Shown piece by piece: positions 1 to 5,603 of a stretch of DNA of 15,354 nucleotides. The DNA comes from Bacteroidota bacterium (GTDB lineage Bacteria; Bacteroidota; Bacteroidia; Bacteroidales; Bacteroidaceae), in NCBI GenBank assembly GCA_023458215.1, contig JAEXAJ010000169.1, positions 1 to 15,354 on the forward strand. The letters run 5' to 3'. Below the pieces are notes generated by a model. That model worked only from the letters and a program-made list of their open reading frames with translations. It ran no database searches and was not told the DNA's origin. Numbering within the stretch: the first letter of the stretch is position 1; each line of letters starts with the position of its first letter. The position numbers and the translations under genes were made by a program.

Positions 1-2204
1 TTATCAACCTGAATGAAGTAGAGGTTATTTCTACGCGTGCCACGAGCACCACACCAGTGGCTTTCACCAACGTAAGTAAAGAACAATTAAAGAAGCAGAA
101 CTTCGGGCAAGACATTCCGTATCTGCTGACATTCACCCCCTCTGTTTTGACTACAAGCGATGCGGGAACAGGTATCGGATATACCAGCATTCGTGTACGC
201 GGTACGGACGCCACCCGCATCAACGTCACCACCAACGGCATTCCGATGAACGATGCCGAAAGTCATTCCATCTATTGGGTGAATACTCCCGACTTTGCAT
301 CGTCGCTGCAAGACATGCAGATTCAACGAGGTGCGGGAACTTCGACGAACGGTGCGGGAGCTTTCGGAGCCAGCATCAATATGCAGACGCAAGGAATATC
401 GCCTCAACCGTATGCCGAATTCTCAGGTTCCTACGGTTCGTTCAATACACACAAAGAAACGGTAAAAGTAGGAACAGGCATCATCAACAACCATTGGGGA
501 TTCGACGCCCGCCTCTCCAACGTACAGAGCGACGGATACAGAGACCGTGCCAGCGCCGACTTAAAGTCTTACTTCGTACAAGGAGGATATTACAACGACA
601 ATACCACCATCAAATTCATTACCTTCGGTGGAAAGGAAGAGACCTATCATGCTTGGGACGGACTGACCAAGAAGGCTTTGAAGGAGCACCGCAAATATAA
701 TCCGAACGGAGAAATAGAAGATAATAACGAAAACGTAATCGGCTTCTACGACAACCAAATAGACTATTACCGCCAAACGCATTATCAACTGTTGCTGAAC
801 CAGGTTCTTTCTTCCGCATGGAATCTGAACGTGGCGCTGCACTACACGGACGGTGACGGTTATTACGAAGAATACAAGAACGCCCGCAGCCTGATAGAAT
901 ACGGCTTGACGCCTTTCGAAGCAAACGGAGAAACAATTAAGAAAGCGAATCTTGTACGCCGCAAGTTAGTGAACAGTGGTTTCGGCGGCGGTATATTTTC
1001 AGTAAACTACCACAACGATTGCATCAACGCCTCCCTCGGCGGCGGTTTGAACTATTACAAGAATACCCATAACGGCAAGGTTATGTGGGTGCAGAATTAC
1101 CTCGGCAACCTGGATCCCGACCATGAATACTACCGTAACATCGCCCGCAAAACGGACGGCAACATCTACGCCAAAGCCAATTGGGCGATAGGTAGCGGTG
1201 TCAACCTCTATGCCGACCTGCAATACCGCTATACCCGTTACAAAATAAACGGTAACAACGACAAATGGGACTGGACCGCCACCCCCGGACATCTGCAACC
1301 ACTCGCTATCGACGAAGATTTCAACTTCTTTAATCCCAAAGCGGGTGCCTTTTGGAACATCAACCCATATAATAAGGTATATGCTTCTTTCAGCGTAGCC
1401 AACAAAGAGCCTACCCGCAACAACTATACCGACAATCTGTTTGCCGCACGTCCCAAGGCCGAACGCCTCTTTGACTATGAGCTGGGATATACTTTTCAGA
1501 AGGATTGGTTCAGCGCGGGTGCCAACTTCTATTATATGGACTACAAGAATCAATTGGTGCTAAACGGGCAAATGAATGAAATCGGCGAACCCGTAGCCGA
1601 AAACGTCAAGTCCAGCTATCGCATGGGTGTAGAACTGATGGCAGGCGCACAAATCGCCCGTTGGCTGCGTTGGGATGTGAATGCAACCCTCAGCCGCAAC
1701 CGCATCAAGGACTACACGGAATATCTGAGCGATTACAACGAAGAATGGGACGAGCTGTACAACGAAAACGGAAGTATAGCACAGACTACCCGCTACATCG
1801 GTACTACTCCTATTTCCTTCTCGCCGGACTTCATGGCAAACAGTTTGATTTCTTTTGATTACAAAGGCATAAATGCCTCTTTGCAGACCCAATATGTCAG
1901 CAAGCAATATCTCAACAATGCGCATCAGGAAGATTGTACCTTGGATGCTTATTGTGTAACCAACCTGAATGTAGGTTATACTTTCAAGTTGCGCGGTATC
2001 AAATCCGTCAATGTAGGTGTAACTGTTTATAACCTCTTCAATGAGACTTACGAAAGCAACGGGTATGCGTCCGGCTCCGCCATTTACGAAGGTAAGAGCC
2101 AAACTAAAACTGCTGACAGCAAATTGCTTTATACTTCGAACTATGCCGCCTATTATCCCAATGCGGGAATCAATGCGTTGGCGCACATTACGCTAAGTTT
2201 CTAA
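1..2204 (+). CDS. TonB-dependent outer-membrane receptor, probable thiamine receptor (5' end outside window)
   Basis: The reading frame is open from base 3 to the stop at 2202-2204, so the true start and signal peptide lie upstream; an internal GTG at 57 is not the start. The first ~120 visible residues are a plug domain: VEVISTRATSTTPVAF, then IRVRGTDATRINVTTNGIPM, then a GAGAFGASINMQT segment. The rest is a long run of amphipathic, aromatic-rich strands typical of a 22-strand barrel, ending in the usual C-terminal Phe (HITLSF). Such receptors import scarce nutrients across the outer membrane using TonB/ExbBD energy. The substrate is inferred from the neighbours: pnuT 57 bp downstream, then thiamine pyrophosphokinase. 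This matches the Bacteroides OMthi-pnuT-tnr3 thiamine operon, known to be TPP-riboswitch controlled. Any riboswitch would be upstream of this window and is not visible. Family certain; thiamine substrate likely. Confidence 0.95.
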   Translation, partial: INLNEVEVISTRATSTTPVAFTNVSKEQLKKQNFGQDIPYLLTFTPSVLTTSDAGTGIGYTSIRVRGTDATRINVTTNGIPMNDAESHSIYWVNTPDFASSLQDMQIQRGAGTSTNGAGAFGASINMQTQGISPQPYAEFSGSYGSFNTHKETVKVGTGIINNHWGFDARLSNVQSDGYRDRASADLKSYFVQGGYYNDNTTIKFITFGGKEETYHAWDGLTKKALKEHRKYNPNGEIEDNNENVIGFYDNQIDYYRQTHYQLLLNQVLSSAWNLNVALHYTDGDGYYEEYKNARSLIEYGLTPFEANGETIKKANLVRRKLVNSGFGGGIFSVNYHNDCINASLGGGLNYYKNTHNGKVMWVQNYLGNLDPDHEYYRNIARKTDGNIYAKANWAIGSGVNLYADLQYRYTRYKINGNNDKWDWTATPGHLQPLAIDEDFNFFNPKAGAFWNINPYNKVYASFSVANKEPTRNNYTDNLFAARPKAERLFDYELGYTFQKDWFSAGANFYYMDYKNQLVLNGQMNEIGEPVAENVKSSYRMGVELMAGAQIARWLRWDVNATLSRNRIKDYTEYLSDYNEEWDELYNENGSIAQTTRYIGTTPISFSPDFMANSLISFDYKGINASLQTQYVSKQYLNNAHQEDCTLDAYCVTNLNVGYTFKLRGIKSVNVGVTVYNLFNETYESNGYASGSAIYEGKSQTKTADSKLLYTSNYAAYYPNAGINALAHITLSF

Positions 2205-2207
2205 CCC

Positions 2208-2231
2208 CTCTTTCCCCTAAAGGGGAAGGAG
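2208..2231 (+). terminator. Hairpin after the receptor gene (weak terminator or processing/attenuation stem)
   Basis: Starting 4 bases after the receptor stop, 2208-2217 pairs with 2222-2231 (10 bp, one G-T pair) around a TAAA loop, with CCCC/GGGG at the core. Only a short T tract follows (TTTT within 2236-2239), so it is an imperfect intrinsic terminator. It may partly terminate or stabilise the upstream mRNA, lowering pnuT expression relative to the receptor. Confidence 0.5.
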
Positions 2232-2241
2232 AATAGTTTTG
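2211..2241 (+). promoter_or_regulatory. Candidate internal promoter ahead of pnuT
   Basis: TAGTTTTG at 2234-2241 is an exact match to the Bacteroides primary-sigma -7 element TAnnTTTG. A TTTC at 2211-2214, 19 bp upstream, is a 3/4 match to the -33 TTTG. It overlaps the hairpin and lies 20 bp before the pnuT ATG. It would allow pnuT-thiN expression independent of the receptor promoter. Motif match only. Confidence 0.3.
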
Positions 2242-2260
2242 AATATTATACGATTATTAT

Positions 2261-2869
2261 ATGGAGCATACACTCGAAATCATGGGTACACTTGTCGGAC
2301 TACTCTACCTCTGGCTGGAGTACCGGGCAAGCATCTATCTTTGGATAGCAGGCATCATCATGCCTGCCATATATATTTTTGTCTATTACGATGCAGGGTT
2401 GTACGCCGATTTCGGTATTAACATCTACTATCTGGGTGCCGCCATCTATGGCTGGATGATGTGGAAATACGGTAGTTTCCTAAGGCGGAAGGTGCTACGG
2501 CAGAAGAAGTCGATACAGGGAGGAGAAGAAGAACTACCTATCACCCCTATGCCGGTACGCCATCTGTTGCCTCTTACCGCGGTGTTTATCATCGCGTTGC
2601 TTGGCATTGCCTGGATATTAATTGAATTCACAGACAGCAATGTGCCTTGGCTGGATTCCTTCACCACGGCACTAAGCATCATCGGCATGTGGATGCTGGC
2701 ACGCAAATATGTGGAACAATGGTGGGCGTGGATAGCCGTAGATGCCGTCAGCACCGGACTATATATCTACAAAGGGCTCGATTTTACCGCCGCTTTATAC
2801 GGCCTATACACAATAATCGCTATCTTTGGCTACTTTAAATGGAAGAAGATGATGAAAATTAGTGATTAA
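2261..2869 (+). CDS. pnuT: PnuC-family vitamin transporter, probable thiamine transporter PnuT
   Basis: 202 residues with about seven hydrophobic segments (roughly 5-20, 24-43, 52-69, 101-122, 128-147, 152-170, 175-193). PnuC-family features are visible: WIAGIIMPAIY near residues 28-38, the GLYADFG segment at 46-52, and the aromatic C-terminal block with WIAVDAVSTGLYIYKGL around 157-173. Length and fold agree with PnuC/PnuT proteins, which move unphosphorylated vitamins by facilitated diffusion and rely on a cytoplasmic kinase to trap them. PnuC itself carries nicotinamide riboside, but here the next gene is thiamine pyrophosphokinase and the previous one a TonB receptor, so thiamine is the better substrate. 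The stop codon lies inside a 7-bp tandem repeat that leads into the next gene. Nicotinamide riboside cannot be excluded from sequence alone. Confidence 0.9.
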   Translation: MEHTLEIMGTLVGLLYLWLEYRASIYLWIAGIIMPAIYIFVYYDAGLYADFGINIYYLGAAIYGWMMWKYGSFLRRKVLRQKKSIQGGEEELPITPMPVRHLLPLTAVFIIALLGIAWILIEFTDSNVPWLDSFTTALSIIGMWMLARKYVEQWWAWIAVDAVSTGLYIYKGLDFTAALYGLYTIIAIFGYFKWKKMMKISD

Positions 2870-2885
2870 CGATTAGTGATTAGTG
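2858..2885 (+). repeat. 7-bp tandem repeat (ATTAGTG x4, one variant) at the pnuT/thiN junction
   Basis: Four head-to-tail units: ATTAGTG at 2858, ATTAACG at 2865, ATTAGTG at 2872 and ATTAGTG at 2879. The array spans the last codons and stop of pnuT. Because 7 is not a multiple of 3, the word places TAG, TGA or TAA in all frames. It ends 11 bp before the chosen thiN start. No inverted partner was found here. Confidence 0.85.
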
Positions 2886-2896
2886 ATTTGTTTGTA

Positions 2897-3508
2897 ATGG
2901 AAGAAGTAGAAGCAGTGGTTTTGGCAAACGGGGACTATCCTACGAATCCCCTACCCTTGAAGGTATTGGCGGAAGCGCCGTACGTGGTTTGTTGTGATGG
3001 TGGAGCCGACGAGTATATTCGCCGGGGACATGTGCCCGATATCATCATCGGCGACGGAGATTCTTTGAGCGAAGAGAACCGGGAGAAGTACGCAACTATC
3101 TTGCACCGCCTCAGCGACCAAGAGACCAACGACCAGACCAAAGCCGTCAACTTCCTGCTGGCACAAGGCAAACGCCGCATCGCCATAGTGGGTGCTACGG
3201 GCAAGCGTGAAGACCACACTCTGGGAAACCTCAGCCTGCTCATCGACTACATGCGCGCGGAAGCAGACGTGCGCACCTACACAGACTACGGCGTGTTCAT
3301 CCCCTGTCGCGATACACGCTCTTTCCCCTGCCATCCCGGCCAGCAAGTCTCCATCATCAACTTCACCGCCCACGGCCTGCACGGCAAAGGCTTAGTCTAT
3401 CCGCTCAGCGACTTCACCAACTGGTGGCAAGGCACCCTCAACGAATGTACACACACTGAATTTACGATAGAAGCGGAAGGAGAGTATTTGATTATGATTA
3501 ATTATTAG
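2897..3508 (+). CDS. thiN: Thiamine pyrophosphokinase
   Basis: 203 residues from the ATG at 2897. A longer GTG start at 2876 exists but begins inside the 7-bp repeat and adds only low-complexity residues. The enzyme transfers pyrophosphate from ATP to thiamine to give TPP, trapping imported thiamine in the cytoplasm. Family motifs are clear: CCDGGADEY (32-40), PDIIIGDGDS (47-56) with acidic metal/ATP ligands, DQETNDQTKA (74-83) and GATGKREDHTLGN (99-111). The C-terminal part (about 145-203) is the beta-sandwich thiamine-binding domain. Length is normal for a bacterial enzyme (200-220). Third gene after the TonB receptor and PnuT; in the Bacteroides thiamine literature the same gene is called tnr3. 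The stop codon coincides with the first base of a 31-bp inverted repeat. Confidence 0.95.
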   Translation: MEEVEAVVLANGDYPTNPLPLKVLAEAPYVVCCDGGADEYIRRGHVPDIIIGDGDSLSEENREKYATILHRLSDQETNDQTKAVNFLLAQGKRRIAIVGATGKREDHTLGNLSLLIDYMRAEADVRTYTDYGVFIPCRDTRSFPCHPGQQVSIINFTAHGLHGKGLVYPLSDFTNWWQGTLNECTHTEFTIEAEGEYLIMINY

Positions 3509-3591
3509 TTATAAGTTATGAGTTATAAGTTATTTGTTGATGTTTTCCTGCGGACACAAGCAAATAACTTATAACTCATAACTTATAACTA
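3506..3591. terminator. Perfect 31-bp inverted repeat between convergent genes (bidirectional terminator-like hairpin)
   Basis: Bases 3506-3536 are the exact reverse complement of 3561-3591, with a 24-base loop. Each arm holds a 14-bp word (AGTTATAAGTTATG) repeated almost exactly twice. The left arm starts on the T of the thiN stop (TAG, 3506-3508) and the right arm ends on the complement of the exporter stop (CTA, 3589-3591). A run of six T at 3592-3597 follows the right arm but belongs to the AAA AAA codons of the exporter. It probably ends transcription from both sides, though the stem is nearly all A-T and unusually long for that. Confidence 0.8.
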
Positions 3592-4497
3592 TTTTTTCCT
3601 TTCCGCCACCTCCACAAAGTAGACGCTGACGCAGATCATGGCTATGGCGATGGCTTGTGTCCAACTGAAACGGTCTTGTCCTAATGCCAGGGAGGTTACG
3701 GTAGTCACTACTAAGATCAGATAGCTGTAGATGGCGACGACGGTAGTCTTGAGATATTTCAAGCCGATGGGAACCAGGAAATAACTGAGATAGGTAGGAA
3801 AGATTAAGACGAAAAGTAATACGGCCCACGGCATCCAGTGCCACTCACCGTGTGAAGCATCGGTAAATAGAGGAGCATCCCAGCCGAAGATGGTGGAAAC
3901 AATCAGTCCCATGATTGCCGCACCACCAAAAATATACTTCATCATCGTTACCACTCCCACTTGTTCCAGCAGTTTCTTGCTTACTATCAGGTAAATGGCA
4001 AAAACCAGCGAGCTAACCATACAAAGCATATTTCCTGTAAAGGCATCTTGTGCCAAGTCGTCGCTTCCTTGAGTAAGTATACACAACAACGCACCGCCAA
4101 AGCCCAAGGCAATGCCGATTATCTTCATCACCGTCGCCTTCTCGTGCAAGAAAAAGACAGAAATCAAGAATACCCAAATGGGTTGCATGGAGTTGAATAT
4201 GGCGCTGGATACCGGAGTAGTCTTGCTGATGCCCAGCAGGTAGCAGAACAAGAAACCGTAAAGACCGAATGCACCAAGACAGAGCAAACGGATACGTTGC
4301 TGCCTTGAAGCAGCCGCTTCTTTTACAAAACATCCTGTTATCCAAAATGCCACAGCGGCAAACGTAACCCGCAGTGTGACGCCCGTCAATGCTCCCAGCC
4401 ATACAGGAAGCAGGAACTTCAACGCATTCATGTTCAATCCCGCCATGACGCGCGAGGCAATCATACTCAAATTCCCTTCCAGTTTCTTATCTTTCAT
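3589..4497 (-). CDS. EamA/DMT-superfamily ten-helix transporter
   Basis: 302 residues from the ATG complementary to 4495-4497. A longer TTG-initiated frame to 4521 adds a polar stretch with no support. About ten hydrophobic helices are present in two similar halves, the EamA duplication. The first half contains TTPVSSAIFNSMQPIWVFLI followed by a LHEKAT loop, the recurring 'P..a......P......l...E' pattern of the family; the second contains LKYLKTTVVAIYSYLILVVT. The C-terminus is short and basic (AERKK). Such proteins are inner-membrane exporters or importers of small metabolites, and the substrate cannot be told from sequence. It converges on the thiamine operon and is divergent from the toxin-antitoxin pair, so it is probably transcribed alone. 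Nothing suggests a thiamine role. Confidence 0.93.
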   Translation of the reverse strand: MKDKKLEGNLSMIASRVMAGLNMNALKFLLPVWLGALTGVTLRVTFAAVAFWITGCFVKEAAASRQQRIRLLCLGAFGLYGFLFCYLLGISKTTPVSSAIFNSMQPIWVFLISVFFLHEKATVMKIIGIALGFGGALLCILTQGSDDLAQDAFTGNMLCMVSSLVFAIYLIVSKKLLEQVGVVTMMKYIFGGAAIMGLIVSTIFGWDAPLFTDASHGEWHWMPWAVLLFVLIFPTYLSYFLVPIGLKYLKTTVVAIYSYLILVVTTVTSLALGQDRFSWTQAIAIAMICVSVYFVEVAERKK

Positions 4498-4502
4498 AAG
4501 TT

Positions 4503-4510
4503 TATTTTTG
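4503..4510 (+). promoter_or_regulatory. Candidate -7 element for the toxin-antitoxin pair
   Basis: TATTTTTG is an exact TAnnTTTG match, 54 bp before the 4565 start. No TTTG sits at the ideal -33 spacing (a TTTC at 4483-4486 is 16 bp away), so support is weak. Confidence 0.25.
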
Positions 4511-4564
4511 GGGGTAAACAATTATTTAACTTAGAATGTTTTTAAAGGAAAAGGAGATTACGTT

Positions 4565-4732
4565 ATGGCAAAAACAAAACTAAAGCAAACGCTGCAACCA
4601 GAAAAACAAATCCTCAAATTCTCCATCCGGTTACGCCATGACATCAGAATTGCCTGCCGGCAACTGGATGAAGGAGAAGGACAAGAAGATCTAACCATTA
4701 ATCAGGAGGTAGAAGCATGGCTAAGCAAATAA
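4565..4732 (+). CDS. Small putative antitoxin of a RelE/ParE-type pair
   Basis: 55 residues. The start ATG is preceded by AAGGAG at 4551-4556, 8 bases away. The protein is charged and soluble, with a basic N-terminus (MAKTKLKQTL), a middle segment KFSIRLRHDIRIACRQLDEG and an acidic C-terminus ending INQEVEAWLSK. The coding end overlaps the downstream toxin start by 16 bp, the usual arrangement of type II antitoxin-toxin operons with the antitoxin first. I cannot place it in a named antitoxin family: the 'KFSIRL...' strand followed by helices is loosely like a ribbon-helix-helix protein, but this is weak and it is short. The antitoxin call rests on position, overlap and size. Confidence 0.6.
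   Translation: MAKTKLKQTLQPEKQILKFSIRLRHDIRIACRQLDEGEGQEDLTINQEVEAWLSK
4704..4710 (+). promoter_or_regulatory. Perfect Shine-Dalgarno for the toxin, inside the antitoxin gene
   Basis: AGGAGGT lies 6 bases before the toxin ATG at 4717. Bacteroides genes generally lack strong Shine-Dalgarno sequences, so this is notable and fixes the toxin start. Confidence 0.7.
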
Positions 4733-5028
4733 GTTGGGCTCCCCTTGCCAAAGAAGCTTTAAAAACTCTTTTGCTTTCTTCGCAGGAGAAGCACGGCAAT
4801 AAGCAGTACAGCAAGACGATGTACCAGTTGTTTCAAAACGCACTGTATCGTGTCAGTATGAACCCATTCATCGGGCAAGCTACCGAAATAGAAAACATCC
4901 GCTACATCACCCCACATCCGGACTATACACTTATCTACCGGCATAGTCTCCAAAAGATAGAAGTACTGGTATTGTGGAACAACCGCTACAAGTTGGGCAA
5001 GTTAGAGAATGTGGCCAAAGACGCATAG
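4717..5028 (+). CDS. RelE/ParE-superfamily toxin
   Basis: 103 residues, the normal size for this superfamily. The pattern fits: an N-terminal strand (QISWAPLAKEALKTLL) with the typical W..A...L helix, a second helix around residues 25-50 (KQYSKTMYQLFQNALYRVSM), NPFIGQATEIENIRYITPHPDYTLIYRH, and a final strand IEVLVLWNNRYKLGKL. ParE members poison gyrase and RelE members cleave mRNA on the ribosome. The sequence alone does not decide, and the C-terminal catalytic residues of classical RelE are not obvious. It is translated from a perfect AGGAGGT and overlaps the upstream putative antitoxin by 16 bp, suggesting coupled expression. The pair sits alone between housekeeping modules, as is common for mobile toxin-antitoxin genes. 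Confidence 0.8.
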   Translation: MAKQISWAPLAKEALKTLLLSSQEKHGNKQYSKTMYQLFQNALYRVSMNPFIGQATEIENIRYITPHPDYTLIYRHSLQKIEVLVLWNNRYKLGKLENVAKDA

Positions 5029-5042
5029 TGAGGAGGCCGAAA

Positions 5043-5150
5043 ATGCAATTCTTGTCAAGAGCAGATTTATGCATAATTAACGCCGGGAGTCTACTGACAG
5101 CTTCGGACAGAGTAAAGCTATCCCTGAAACAGATGATCTGTTTATCGTAA
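5043..5150 (+). CDS. Possible 35-codon ORF after the toxin
   Basis: AGGAGG at 5031-5036 lies 6 bases before the ATG at 5043, only 14 bp after the toxin stop. The encoded peptide starts MQFLSRADLCIINAG and stops at 5148-5150, inside the first unit of the 22-bp repeat array. No recognisable domain. It may be a third small gene of the toxin-antitoxin operon, a truncated remnant, or chance; the ribosome-binding site is the only real support. Confidence 0.3.
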   Translation: MQFLSRADLCIINAGSLLTASDRVKLSLKQMICLS

Positions 5151-5214
5151 ACGCATCATCTGTTTGACTGAAACAGATGGTCTGTTTGGTGTAAACGCAT
5201 CATCCGTTTTGCCA
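5127..5214. repeat. Array of four 22-bp units around palindromic AAACAGATgATCTGTTT
   Basis: Units begin at 5127, 5149, 5171 and 5193, exactly 22 bp apart. Unit 1 contains AAACAGATGATCTGTTT (5127-5143), a perfect palindrome about its central G. Unit 3 differs in its 17-bp core by one base (AAACAGATGGTCTGTTT). Units 2 and 4 (AAACGCATCATCTGTTT and AAACGCATCATCCGTTT) are close to its reverse complement. The array therefore alternates orientation and can also be read as a 44-bp tandem duplication. Twenty-two bp is about two helical turns, so the sites would face the same side of DNA. Confidence 0.85.
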
Positions 5215-5225
5215 GGGCAAATTAT

Positions 5226-5360
5226 CGGAATGCCGCAGGTTTGTTCCCGAAATGCCGCAGGTTTTCGGAGCAAATGCCTGCCCTTATACCTGCTAAGGTG
5301 TGGCATTTGGGTTACTAAGGTGTGGCATTTCGGGAGCAAACCTGCGGCATTCGGGGATAA
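5226..5360. repeat. Six 22-bp units forming a 32-bp near-perfect inverted repeat
   Basis: Units begin at 5229, 5251, 5273, 5295, 5317 and 5339, all exactly 22 bp apart. The first three carry AATGCC(GCAGG) in one orientation; the last three carry its inverse (AAGGTGTGGCATTT twice, then AACCTGCGGCATTC). As a result 5228-5259 pairs with 5321-5352 over 32 bp with only two G-T pairs. A nested stem forms inside the loop: CAAATGCC 5271-5278 with GGCATTTG 5302-5309, then 5282-5285 with 5295-5298. The element could form a cruciform or a long RNA hairpin. Function unknown. Confidence 0.85.
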
Positions 5361-5377
5361 GAAGCGAGAAGGGATAT

Positions 5378-5407
5378 AAAAAAAAGAGAAGCGATGCTCC
5401 TCCTTTT
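5378..5407 (-). terminator. Intrinsic terminator facing the minus strand
   Basis: In the minus-strand transcript 5396-5407 pairs with 5381-5392 around a 3-base loop: 12 pairs including two G-U, followed by U from the A run at 5378-5385. On the plus strand the same two positions are A-C mismatches, so it works better for minus-strand transcription. It may still help end the toxin operon. Confidence 0.55.
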
Positions 5408-5441
5408 ATGCTAATTTAAAATTGAATCAGAATTATTATTA
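5378..5441 (-). ncRNA. Candidate small RNA on the minus strand (about 64 nt)
   Basis: Read on the minus strand, a -33-like CTTG (complement of 5476-5479) and an exact -7 TATATTTG (complement of 5448-5455) are 20 bp apart, predicting a start near 5441. About 35 bases later comes a strong intrinsic terminator ending in eight U. No protein gene on the minus strand lies upstream of that terminator, so a short RNA would explain it. Sequence prediction only. Confidence 0.3.
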
Positions 5442-5558
5442 CAGTTACAAATATACAACATCCTGAAGCCGATGTCAAGTGTTTCGATCTTTTTTATTGC
5501 AAACTGCACAGATTTATCAATAAAGTATCAAGAACTTCTTAGTTTCGGGAAAACAGAT

Positions 5559-5566
5559 TATATTTG
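5559..5566 (+). promoter_or_regulatory. Candidate promoter -7 element of the regulator gene
   Basis: TATATTTG is an exact TAnnTTTG match 37 bp before the ATG at 5604; the -33 position (TTCT at 5536-5539) is a poor match. It lies inside the upstream extension of the reading frame (5472-5603), which argues that the extension is not translated. Confidence 0.4.
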
Positions 5567-5603
5567 TCTCTTTCTTAATCAATATCACTCATTAACATCG
5601 AAT

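Larger units (their letters stand above)
5029..5603. other. Gene-poor stretch between the toxin pair and the regulator
   Basis: About 575 bases without a firm gene. From left to right it holds a possible 35-codon ORF, the four-unit palindromic array, the six-unit inverted array, a minus-facing terminator with a candidate small RNA, and a candidate promoter for the regulator. The open frames across the array (about 5164-5379 plus, 5142-5339 minus) look like by-products of the repeats. Confidence 0.7.

Noticed and set aside
999..2186. Long minus-strand open frames (184 and 208 codons) opposite the TonB receptor
   Set aside because: They are in the shadow of a clearly coding barrel gene, have low-complexity hydrophobic products and no start context.
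2205..2260. TPP riboswitch between the receptor and pnuT
   Set aside because: Only 56 bases, too short, and no THI-box motifs were seen; a riboswitch would be upstream of the receptor, outside the window.
3506..3591. Invertible promoter flanked by inverted repeats
   Set aside because: The loop is only 24 bases with no promoter-like motif, and both flanking genes point towards it, so inversion would have nothing to switch.
4498..4521. TTG-initiated eight-residue extension of the EamA transporter
   Set aside because: The ATG at 4497 gives a normal N-terminus, and the extension is polar and overlaps the divergent intergenic region.
5127..5360. CRISPR array
   Set aside because: Units are contiguous 22-mers with no unique spacers and the repeats invert halfway; no cas genes nearby.
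5164..5379. 71-codon plus-strand and 65-codon minus-strand ORFs across the repeat array
   Set aside because: The repeat period is not a multiple of three, there is no ribosome-binding site, and the frames are explained by the repetitive sequence.
5472..5603. N-terminal extension of the regulator to the ATG at 5472
   Set aside because: The extension would bury the signal peptide and overlaps a candidate promoter; the start at 5604 gives a proper export signal.
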